Source of the DNA: Collinsella sp.
GTDB lineage: Bacteria; Actinomycetota; Coriobacteriia; Coriobacteriales; Coriobacteriaceae
Reading direction: 5' to 3'
DNA length: 64,000 bases
Assembly (NCBI GenBank): GCA_018373675.1
Contig: JAHAGQ010000004.1
Coordinates: forward strand, 60,242-124,241
Part shown: positions 1 to 7,080 of the stretch, piece after piece
Position numbering within the stretch: the stretch's first letter is position 1
Layout: every line of letters begins with the position of its first letter
Position numbers and translations under genes: made by a program
Notes under the pieces: generated by a model
Told to the model about the DNA's origin: nothing
Seen by the model: only the letters and a program-made list of their open reading frames with translations
Database searches by the model: none

Positions 1-1347
1 GCACTCATGAAGGAGACCGACGACGCCTCCAAGGAGCGTCTGGAGGCCCTGCGCCAGGAGATCGCCGAGGTCCAGGAAAAGCTCAACGTGCAAAAGGCCG
101 GCTGGCTCAACCAAAAGAACGCCATCGACCACGTGCAGGAGCTCAAGGGACAGCTCGACGAGGCCAAGAGCGAAGAGGAGCGCGCGACGCGCAATGGCGA
201 CCTGGGCCGTGCGTCCGAGCTGCGCTACTCCGTGATTCCGGGCCTGCAGCAGCAGATTCAGGATTCCGAGGCTGCGCTCGAGGCGCAAAAGCAGCAGGAC
301 GGCGAGGGCCTCAACGAACAGGTGACCTCTGATGAGATCGCCGAGGTCGTGAGCGCCTGGACCGGCGTGCCCGTGTCCAAGATGATGCAGGGCGAGCTCG
401 ACAAGTTGAAGGGCCTGGAGGGCGAGCTGCATAAGCGCGTCATCGGTCAGGATGAGGCGGTCTCCGCTGTGGCCGCGGCCGTACGTCGCAGCCGTGCGGG
501 CCTCTCCGATCCGGACAAGCCCATCGGCAGCTTCTTCTTCCTGGGCCCCACCGGCGTGGGCAAGACCGAGCTCGCCAAGGCGCTTGCCGAGTGCCTGTTC
601 GACGACGAGCGCGCGCTCGTGCGTATCGACATGTCCGAGTACATGGAGAAGTTCAGCGTCCAGCGTCTGATCGGTGCGCCCCCGGGATACGTGGGCTACG
701 ACGAGGGCGGCCAGCTCACCGAGGCCGTGCGCCGTCGTCCGTACTCCGTAATCTTGCTCGACGAGATGGAGAAGGCCCATCCGGATGTCTTTAACGTGCT
801 GTTGCAGGTGCTTGACGACGGCCGTCTGACCGATGGTCAGGGTCGCCAGGTGTCCTTCAAGAACACAATAATTATCATGACGTCTAACGTGGGCTCCAAG
901 GCTATCGCCGAGCTTTCCGGCAAGGACGAGGAGGAGATGCGCCATCAGGTCGACGCGGCCATGGCTCAGACCTTCCGCCCCGAGTTCCTCAACCGTATCG
1001 ACGATATCGTGGTGTTCCATCCGCTCGGCATGGCGCAGATCGAGAAGATCGTCGACATCCAGCTCGCCGACGTCCGCGCGCGTCTGGCCAAGGAGCGCAT
1101 GACGCTTGCCATCACCCCGGCGGCCAAGCAGATGCTCGCCGTGGGCGGCCTGGACCCGGTCTTTGGCGCCCGTCCGCTCAAGCGTCTGGTCCAGCGCGAG
1201 GTCGTGGATGCCATCGCCGCCGCTATCATCGACGGCACGGTGCGCGAGGGCGATCAGGTGACGGTCGATGTCGACAAGGACGGCGGCTTTACCGTCGTGT
1301 GCGACAATACGCCGGCGGCCACCTACGAGGTCCCCGACGCCGAGTAG
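1..1347 (+). CDS. clpB: ClpB disaggregase, C-terminal part (5' end outside window)
   Basis: Hexameric AAA+ chaperone that threads aggregated proteins together with DnaK. The frame is open to the first base (codons gca, ctc before the first ATG at 7), so the gene begins left of the window; 448 residues are visible. Residues 1-110 of the fragment are the charged, heptad-rich end of the ClpB middle coiled coil. The second nucleotide-binding domain follows: Walker A GPTGVGKT near residue 182, Walker B VILLDEMEKAHP, and the conserved FRPEFLNRID sensor region. The C-terminal small domain includes GARPLKRLVQ. The coiled coil next to NBD2 separates it from ClpA, ClpC and ClpX. The ATG at 7 is internal and should not be taken as the start. 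A terminator follows the stop. Confidence 0.95.
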   Translation, partial: ALMKETDDASKERLEALRQEIAEVQEKLNVQKAGWLNQKNAIDHVQELKGQLDEAKSEEERATRNGDLGRASELRYSVIPGLQQQIQDSEAALEAQKQQDGEGLNEQVTSDEIAEVVSAWTGVPVSKMMQGELDKLKGLEGELHKRVIGQDEAVSAVAAAVRRSRAGLSDPDKPIGSFFFLGPTGVGKTELAKALAECLFDDERALVRIDMSEYMEKFSVQRLIGAPPGYVGYDEGGQLTEAVRRRPYSVILLDEMEKAHPDVFNVLLQVLDDGRLTDGQGRQVSFKNTIIIMTSNVGSKAIAELSGKDEEEMRHQVDAAMAQTFRPEFLNRIDDIVVFHPLGMAQIEKIVDIQLADVRARLAKERMTLAITPAAKQMLAVGGLDPVFGARPLKRLVQREVVDAIAAAIIDGTVREGDQVTVDVDKDGGFTVVCDNTPAATYEVPDAE

Positions 1348-1392
1348 ATTTTGGGCCATGCCTTAAAATCTGCCTTTTGAGCCGAACGCCAA

Positions 1393-1427
1393 GGGCGGCG
1401 GATCCGATTGGGTCCGCCGCCCTTTTT
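1393..1427 (+). terminator. Rho-independent terminator of clpB
   Basis: GC-rich stem gggcggcgga (1393-1402) pairs with tccgccgccc (1413-1422) and is followed by ttttt. It lies 45 bases after the clpB stop codon. Confidence 0.85.
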
Positions 1428-1479
1428 CGTGCGACAATCGATGGTGTTGAACGTGAGCACATGGCAAGGAGCTATGCAG

Positions 1480-1674
1480 ATGAAAGACGAGAACAAGACG
1501 AACGCACCGGTGGCTGAGGCGGCGCCCGCCGCACCGAAGACTCCGTCTAAACCGGCACCCAAGCCGCGCGACCCCTACATCCGTGCCGAGAACGAGGACG
1601 ATGACGGCTACGATCCCTACAGCGATCGCCGCCCCGAGCGCGAGCCAATGTTCGAAGCCGATCCGTGGCGCTGA
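1480..1674 (+). CDS. Small acidic, proline/alanine-rich hypothetical protein
   Basis: Encodes 64 residues. The ATG at 1480 is chosen because aaggag (1466-1471) sits 8 bases upstream; another in-frame ATG at 1474 is too close to that site. The first half is rich in Ala, Pro and Lys (PKTPSKPAPKPRDPY). The second half is strongly acidic and tyrosine-containing (AENEDDDGYDPYSDRR) and ends in FEADPWR. No signal peptide, membrane segment or known domain is visible, and the chain looks disordered. I do not recognise a family. It lies just past the clpB terminator, so it is probably transcribed separately, although no clear promoter was identified. Confidence 0.55.
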   Translation: MKDENKTNAPVAEAAPAAPKTPSKPAPKPRDPYIRAENEDDDGYDPYSDRRPEREPMFEADPWR

Positions 1675-1698
1675 GTGCCACCCAAAAGGCCACCAATA

Positions 1699-1765
1699 AG
1701 TTGCGGTGAAATAGGGATTGTTTTGCGGTTTGACCAGCAAAAACAGTCCCTATTTCACCGCAACT
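1699..1765. repeat. Intergenic inverted-repeat hairpin, agttgcggtgaaatag family (copy 1)
   Basis: The left arm begins agttgcggtgaaataggga (from 1699) and is matched by the reverse complement ending at 1765. The arms are about 26 bases with one mismatch, separated by about 13 bases. The same arm sequence forms another hairpin at 10394-10462, and a partial arm (accgcaactt) occurs near 14322, so this is a dispersed repeat family. No tract of more than four T follows, so a terminator role is possible but not clear. Confidence 0.8.
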
Positions 1766-1927
1766 GCGTTAGGGATTTTTCTACAGGGGGAGGGTAGTCA
1801 AAAAAGCCCCGTCCCAAATCGACTGTCCAGGGAGTCGCATTCGGGCTTGGTTGTCCTCTCAGCCACTCGGCATCCTTCGAGCAGTAATAGTGAAAAAACT
1901 TGCTTAAGTGTTAATCAAGTCAGACAT

Positions 1928-1987
1928 AATCTTGCTCTCTAATTAATCAAGAATCGCTATAATTTTGATTAGCTAGAGAGCAAGATT
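1928..1987 (+). promoter_or_regulatory. Promoter enclosed by a long inverted repeat, upstream of the AAA ATPase gene
   Basis: Arms of 23 bases (1928-1950, aatcttgctctctaattaat...; and 1965-1987) are reverse complements with two mismatches. A consensus -10 hexamer tataat (1958-1963) lies in the 14-base spacer. The downstream arm ends 8 bases before the ATG and abuts the ribosome-binding site. The layout suggests an operator, or an mRNA hairpin that masks translation start. No good -35 was found at the usual spacing. Confidence 0.6.
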
Positions 1988-1995
1988 GGAGAATC

Positions 1996-3348
1996 ATGGC
2001 ATTCAACGACTTGATCGCCCAGAAAATAAAGGACTTTGAACAGCAGGGGGTTCCGCAGGTCTTTGAGCGAGACCTTGATCTAGGAAACCCACAGGAGCCA
2101 AAGCGCGACAACATCGTAAATGTGATTGTGGGGGCCCGCCGTTGTGGAAAGACGTATCGCCTGTATCAGGAGATGCGGCGGCTTCAGAGCCGGGGCGTCG
2201 AGCTTGACCGGATGCTTTACTTCAATTTTGAGGATGAGCGCTTGCGCCCGTATGAGCCATCGCTGCTGGCGGACGTGCTCGACACGTTCTATGCACTGTA
2301 TCCTGTTGCTCGAACCGAGGGCGCTTACATTTTCTTTGACGAGATCCAGGAAATTCCCGAATGGGGTGCGTTTCTGCGGCGTGTAGTCGATACGGAGAAA
2401 GCGACCGTCTATGTGACGGGATCTTCTTCCAAGATGCTGTCCTCAGAACTTAAGAGCGAGTTCAGGGGTCGTTCTCTTGTGCGAGAGCTTTTTCCGTTGA
2501 GTTTTTCGGAATACGTTCGATATAAGACGGGGAGCGTCCCTGAGCCAGATGCGACCTTTTCCCCGAGCGATGCAGCGCTGCTTCGACATCATCTGATCGG
2601 GTATCTTGAACAAGGGGGATTCATCGCGACACTTGAGCAGACGCCTGCAGACGCGATTCAGCTGCTACAGGAATATGCTTCGCGAACGGTCGCCATGGAC
2701 GTCGTTGAACGTTACGACGTCAAGAACCCTCGCCTGGCATCGCTGTTCTTGACGCGGTGTATGGCATCTTCGGGACGAGAGCTGTCAGTGAACAAAGTGT
2801 ACAACGAGTTCAAGAGCAGACAGATACCCGTCAGTCGTAATTCGCTCAGCGATTTACTTGAGTATTATGAGGACGCCTACCTGTTATTTTCTGTGCCGGA
2901 GTTCACGCGTTCACTGGCAAATAACATGCGGTCTGCGTCTAAGGTCTACGCTGTCGACCCTGCGATGTTTGGAGCATTCTCTCCCGCATCGGCATTGGAC
3001 CAGGGCCAGAGGCTCGAGACCGCAGTGTTCAATGCGCTAAGAAGAAGGACTCCCGCGGTGAGGACCGGCTCGGTCTGCCGCCTGCTAATCAAAGAGAAGA
3101 GCAAAAGCCATGAGGTAGACTTTGTGGCTGGGGACGCGCTTCTCATGCGGGCTTATAGCCTGATTCAGGTGAGTGCGGATATGGCAAGTGAGAAAACGCG
3201 CGAGCGCGAAATTGCCGCGCTTGATGCCTCGATGGCCCAGTTTGATCTTGGCGAGTCGGCAATCGTTACCATGGATGAACAGACCGATATTCCATGCGAG
3301 CACGGTGTGGTACACGTTATGCCCGCATGGAAGTGGCTCCTTGCCTAA
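1996..3348 (+). CDS. ATP-binding protein, AAA_14/DUF4143 type
   Basis: A 450-residue P-loop ATPase. Walker A is GARRCGKT at residues 46-53 and Walker B is YIFFDEIQEIPEW from residue 111. The domain order (AAA in the first half, then a nuclease-like C-terminal region with KEKSKSHEVDFVAGD near residue 370) is that of the AAA_14/DUF4143 proteins, which are widespread and sporadic in gut bacteria and of unknown role. The C-terminal E...DFV pattern resembles the degenerate PD-(D/E)XK-like fold reported for such proteins; activity is not implied. Start: ATG with ggag 4 bases upstream. The gene stands alone, is less GC-rich than its neighbours and has a palindromic promoter, all consistent with acquired, self-regulated cargo. 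Confidence 0.85.
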   Translation: MAFNDLIAQKIKDFEQQGVPQVFERDLDLGNPQEPKRDNIVNVIVGARRCGKTYRLYQEMRRLQSRGVELDRMLYFNFEDERLRPYEPSLLADVLDTFYALYPVARTEGAYIFFDEIQEIPEWGAFLRRVVDTEKATVYVTGSSSKMLSSELKSEFRGRSLVRELFPLSFSEYVRYKTGSVPEPDATFSPSDAALLRHHLIGYLEQGGFIATLEQTPADAIQLLQEYASRTVAMDVVERYDVKNPRLASLFLTRCMASSGRELSVNKVYNEFKSRQIPVSRNSLSDLLEYYEDAYLLFSVPEFTRSLANNMRSASKVYAVDPAMFGAFSPASALDQGQRLETAVFNALRRRTPAVRTGSVCRLLIKEKSKSHEVDFVAGDALLMRAYSLIQVSADMASEKTREREIAALDASMAQFDLGESAIVTMDEQTDIPCEHGVVHVMPAWKWLLA

Positions 3349-3421
3349 TCATCTATGGGCCTGTGGGGTCAGGACCTCCTGGCTCCTTCATCACGGTTGG
3401 GGAGCACGTTGCTGCGCCAGG

Positions 3422-4918
3422 CTAGTCCTGGGCTTTGATACTCGGCAGGAGAATCTGGGCGAGGTAGTCGGTCTCGAGTTTGGTCGCGGCGTCGGCTTTG
3501 CCGTCTTTGCCGACCAGTACGTTCTTGATCTGGCTATAGGTGTAGCGGTTGCCGGTCGTAAGCTCGACAAGCTCAATGGCCGTGTCCATGGGGTAGGTTG
3601 ACACGGGGTTCTGCGTCCGTCCGTTGATGGTCTGGGGCACCACGTACGGATAGACGGGGCCGCTGGCGTAGACGGTATAACCGTTGCCTAGATTGGCCGC
3701 ACCCAAAACCGTATCGCCTTCATCGGGCGTAAAGCTCTCGCCCTCGCGCACCGCGACGAGCGTCACGAGCGGCGTATTGGCGTCGTCGCCCAGATAGATG
3801 CATAGCGTGCTTCCGTTTTGCCAAGTTGCGACCTTGCCGTACCACTCGACGGGAATATCGAGCTGGTAGAGGTCGGTTGCCTTGTGGCGAGCGTCAGCAT
3901 CACGGGACGCCTGTGCCTTTTGCGCGCTCACGGCATTGACGGCGGCGTCGCGCCGCGCGGTTGCTGCCTGCTGGAGCACTTTGGCAGCCGCGGCGGAGCT
4001 CGCACCGCCCTCCTCGGCATACTTGGCGGCGGCATCGATCTGGTCGTCAGTCACCGTGTCGGCCGAAGGCACCTTGAGCTTAAAGGTGGCCTGGGCACTT
4101 AAATCCTGTCCATCGCTCTTAACGGTGACCTGCGTCTTGGTGGTCGGGACGGTATAGATGGTGCCGTCGGCCGCGATGGGGGAGGCAGCGATGGAGAGCG
4201 TGTAATCGCCGGGCAGCAGTTTGATGCCGCGGCCGTGCTCGTCAACATAGAGCGTTTCGCTCACGGAGGAGCCGTCAGAATCCTGACCGCTCACCTGTAC
4301 GGGAATCTTGGAGCCAGTGGAACAGTCGAGGCCCGCGGCATGCGCGCCAATCTGCACCGACATCATCGTGTGGGCATTGGCGGCGACAGCGGCAGCCTGC
4401 TCTTGCTGATATCCGTTCCAGGCAGCATAGCCTGCACCGCCGGCGACGAGCGCGACGGCCACGACACCGGCGACCATCAGATTGCGGCGCTTGGGCGACA
4501 TCTTGCGATGGCGGACCTCGGCCTCGCGTGCCGAGGGAACGGACGGCAGGGGAATATCGCCCATGGCGATGGTCTCGTCCACGGCAGGAGCGGAGCCCAG
4601 GCCGGGAAGCTCGCGGGTCAGCGAATCTTCGGCCGGAAAGCTGTCGAGCAAGATGGTTTCCTCGCTCGTGTCGGATTCGGGCTGGTCGTCGGCCTCGCAT
4701 TCGGTGTCTTCGTGATCTGCCTCATCTTCGGCAGGCTCAACGTCGTCTGCATCCTGATCATCGGACTGCGCCTCGGCTTCCGACTCATCCTGCACATCAA
4801 CGCCCGAATCGTCAAACGCAATCTCATCAAGTGAAATCCGGTCTAGGCTCTCCAGGGCTTCGGCACACGCTTCTGCATCTTGGGCCGCGTCCTCTTGGCC
4901 CGTCGTCTCATCTTTCAT
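3422..4918 (-). CDS. Hypothetical single-pass membrane protein with long acidic N-terminal region
   Basis: Encodes 498 residues. Residues 1-140 are cytoplasmic and very acidic (long runs of D/E), ending in a basic patch, RHRKMSPKRR. A single hydrophobic segment follows (about 147-167, rich in V, A and G), placing residues 170-498 outside the cell. The external part starts with an Ala/Gln-rich stretch, then a region with DGTIYTVPTTKTQVTV that looks beta-rich, then an Ala-rich helical section (about 290-340), and ends in a domain with VEWYGKVATW and YPMDTAIELVELTTG. No catalytic motif is recognised. The architecture resembles the Coriobacteria membrane proteins found near kinase/FHA systems, but that is only a resemblance. 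It is convergent with the ATPase gene. Confidence 0.7.
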   Translation of the reverse strand: MKDETTGQEDAAQDAEACAEALESLDRISLDEIAFDDSGVDVQDESEAEAQSDDQDADDVEPAEDEADHEDTECEADDQPESDTSEETILLDSFPAEDSLTRELPGLGSAPAVDETIAMGDIPLPSVPSAREAEVRHRKMSPKRRNLMVAGVVAVALVAGGAGYAAWNGYQQEQAAAVAANAHTMMSVQIGAHAAGLDCSTGSKIPVQVSGQDSDGSSVSETLYVDEHGRGIKLLPGDYTLSIAASPIAADGTIYTVPTTKTQVTVKSDGQDLSAQATFKLKVPSADTVTDDQIDAAAKYAEEGGASSAAAAKVLQQAATARRDAAVNAVSAQKAQASRDADARHKATDLYQLDIPVEWYGKVATWQNGSTLCIYLGDDANTPLVTLVAVREGESFTPDEGDTVLGAANLGNGYTVYASGPVYPYVVPQTINGRTQNPVSTYPMDTAIELVELTTGNRYTYSQIKNVLVGKDGKADAATKLETDYLAQILLPSIKAQD

Positions 4919-5050
4919 ATATCCCCCAAGCTCAATATCGGGACAACACTGTACCCAAAAACAGGACCCTATAGAGCCGCCTCATGATTTGAAATCCGAT
5001 TTTATATGTGCGCGTGTTTTTGAATAGATGATGATTAGAGACGCAACGAC

Positions 5051-5090
5051 AAAAGCCCCCGGAAAGCGAGTGAAACGCTTTCCGGGGGCT
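5051..5090 (-). terminator. Rho-independent terminator after the DUF5692-like gene
   Basis: On the minus strand, agcccccggaaagcg pairs with cgctttccgggggct around a 7-base loop, followed by ttttg. It lies about 70 bases downstream of the stop codon at 5158. Confidence 0.85.
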
Positions 5091-5157
5091 CTGCGAGACA
5101 TTGGATTGAAAATCTGGCAGGCGGGCCTATGCCCAGGTGCCAACAGCGACCAACATG

Positions 5158-6165
5158 TTACTCGGCGTGTGCGTAATCCACCTTGGCGCGGCGAGCGGTA
5201 GCCTTCTCCCAATCGCTGGTGCCCTCAAAGACATCCTGCTTGTAGGGATTGCGGCCGAGCTTTTTGGCGCGGTAGGCGATGTAGATGATCGCGGCGACGT
5301 TGGCGATCAGTGCGGCGATCGAGACCGCGGTGGCGGCGCCGGGGTCGAGCGTGGAGTGGGTCACAAAGATGGACTCCTCCTGGAAGTAGGGGAACACCTG
5401 GGCAAACATGCACCAAATGGCCAGCGTAAAGGCGCGGTTCTGGATCCAGCCGCCCTTGTTCCAGATAAAGGCGGCGACGGTGGGCGCCAGCAGCAGCGCA
5501 AAGCCGCAGAACCAGGAGTGGGTGGGCAGGCAGTTGTAGGTGTAGCAGAAGTTCCAGATATCGTAGGCGATGATGTAGACCCAGGTCATATCGGGCCACA
5601 GCATGTCGGTCTGATCCTCGGAGGCGTAGACGCTCCACCAACCGGTCATGCAGAAGATGTTGATGATACCGGCGATGCCGTTGAACACGTTGTTCCAGCC
5701 GGCTAGCTGCGTAGCACCTTCGGAGGTGACCCAGGTGGACTCGCCCAGGACAAAGAAGTGATAGGCGCTCTCGAAGTCGGACACGACGGCGATCATGATG
5801 TTGATGGCGACGATCACAAACGGCCATGCGCGGAACCAACGCGCCTTGCCGATCTTTCCCCACTGGTACTTAATGGCAATAAAGCCCCAGCAGCCGGCGA
5901 GCGCCGCGTATACCTTAGCGTAGTGGAACCAGCTGTTCTGGTACACATGGGTGGGGTTGGTGAGCGCCCACTCGGCACCCTGCGAGACGCCGATGGCGAT
6001 GGCGACGCAATAGATGGTCATGGCCAGCGGAGCCGCGCCAAAGATGATCGCCGCGCCCAGCTTGGTGCGGCGGCCGACCTCGTTGAGCACGATCAGGCCA
6101 ATAAAGACCATGGCCCAGCCGGCCCAGTGGATAAGGGTATCGCTACCCCAAACATCGAACAGCAT
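5158..6165 (-). CDS. Polytopic membrane protein, DUF5692-like
   Basis: Encodes 335 residues with about eight to nine hydrophobic segments (for example AMVFIGLIVLNEV near residue 20, AAIIFGAAPLAMTIYCVAIAIG near 45-65, FVIVAINIMIAVV near 115, and FALLLAPTVAAFIW in the second half). It is unusually rich in Trp and Tyr (WNFCYTYNCLPTHSWFCGF), and the C-terminus is soluble and basic. The sequence resembles the DUF5692 family from memory; function unknown. The start has aaaggag 6 bases upstream. It lies 63 bases downstream of the TetR gene on the same strand, so the two are probably co-transcribed from the divergent region with two palindromes at 6950-6987. A transporter or membrane-bound enzyme role is guesswork. 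Confidence 0.7.
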   Translation of the reverse strand: MLFDVWGSDTLIHWAGWAMVFIGLIVLNEVGRRTKLGAAIIFGAAPLAMTIYCVAIAIGVSQGAEWALTNPTHVYQNSWFHYAKVYAALAGCWGFIAIKYQWGKIGKARWFRAWPFVIVAINIMIAVVSDFESAYHFFVLGESTWVTSEGATQLAGWNNVFNGIAGIINIFCMTGWWSVYASEDQTDMLWPDMTWVYIIAYDIWNFCYTYNCLPTHSWFCGFALLLAPTVAAFIWNKGGWIQNRAFTLAIWCMFAQVFPYFQEESIFVTHSTLDPGAATAVSIAALIANVAAIIYIAYRAKKLGRNPYKQDVFEGTSDWEKATARRAKVDYAHAE

Positions 6166-6228
6166 GCTGCTCTCCTTTCACACGCCCGCGGCCCCTCTTC
6201 TGATCGCGGGCAGTTTGGCCAAATGCCG

Positions 6229-6891
6229 TCAGTCCTGGGGCATGCGCTCCGGATACTTGGCGGTATAGCCCTCGATGTGGAGTGTCGAGGCGATGATTTC
6301 CTTGACCGTCTCGTCGGGCACATCGGGGTGCGTGCGGATATACATCAAAAGACCCATGATGAGGGTGTAGAACGTTTCGTAGACATGGTCGATGCGCAGC
6401 TCGTGATGGGCGACAAAGTCCACCACGGTGGTGTCGCAGATGTACTGAGCCACGCGCTGAACCACGTTGTGCAGAAAGCCGCCGTAGAGTGCACCGCTGT
6501 TGGAGGTCAGAGTGTGCGGCAGTTCGTGGCCGCTGGCGACCAGACGCTTAAAGAGCGGGGCGACGGTGTCGAGCGCGCCCTCGATATCGCCGACGGTGCG
6601 GTTGGCATTCCACTGCTCGAGCTCGGAGATAAAACCGTCGATTGCCTCGTCCATGACGGCGGTGACGGCGGCGTCCATGTCGGCGAAGTAGTGGTAGAAC
6701 AGCGAACGCGTGCAGCCGGCTCGCTTGGTCACGGCCGAGACAGATAGATGCGACACGCCCAGCTCGGAACTCACGGTGCGCACGGCGGCGAGGATCTCGC
6801 GACGGCGCTCGTCGCCCGTCAAGCGCTTTGTCGCGCTATCGGATGCGGGGACGGCATCGACCACAGAGGTATCTGCTGTGTTGTTGCCCAT
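6229..6891 (-). CDS. TetR-family transcriptional regulator
   Basis: A 220-residue one-component repressor. The N-terminal helix-turn-helix spans residues 47-69 (LGVSHLSVSAVTKRAG followed by the typical SLFYHYFADMDA recognition helix and turn). The remaining all-alpha region would be the ligand-binding and dimerisation domain, with no identifiable ligand. Residues 1-25 form a disordered extension. It diverges from the Fe-S/FAD oxidoreductase gene at 7081 and leads the membrane-protein gene at 6165. Two perfect short palindromes in the shared upstream region are good operator candidates, so it probably represses itself, its downstream partner and perhaps the divergent oxidoreductase. Confidence 0.92.
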   Translation of the reverse strand: MGNNTADTSVVDAVPASDSATKRLTGDERRREILAAVRTVSSELGVSHLSVSAVTKRAGCTRSLFYHYFADMDAAVTAVMDEAIDGFISELEQWNANRTVGDIEGALDTVAPLFKRLVASGHELPHTLTSNSGALYGGFLHNVVQRVAQYICDTTVVDFVAHHELRIDHVYETFYTLIMGLLMYIRTHPDVPDETVKEIIASTLHIEGYTAKYPERMPQD

Positions 6892-6949
6892 GTTTTGCCG
6901 CCTTTCATCCTCTTTTGCCTGACCGTTCGCCTAACAGTCTTGAATATTG

Positions 6950-6987
6950 TTGACGGTTCGTCAATACTATTTTTGACACAATGTCAA
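6950..6987. promoter_or_regulatory. Two tandem TetR operator candidates
   Basis: ttgacggttcgtcaa (6950-6964) and ttgacacaatgtcaa (6973-6987) are each perfect 6-base inverted repeats with a 3-base spacer. Both fit ttgacR-N3-Ygtcaa, and their centres are 23 bases apart, about two helical turns. They lie between the divergent TetR gene and the oxidoreductase gene. Confidence 0.75.
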
Positions 6988-7080
6988 CAATGGCGGGTGA
7001 ACGGCATGGGGGCATGCCCGGCCTGCAAAAAAAGAGGGGCGCCGCGGTCCCGCCGGGCTGTGGCAAGAGAAGGGACAACC

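Noticed and set aside
6748..7080. Upstream extension of the oxidoreductase gene to an ATG at 6748
   Set aside because: It would run across the TetR gene and both operators, and there is a good ribosome-binding site at 7081.
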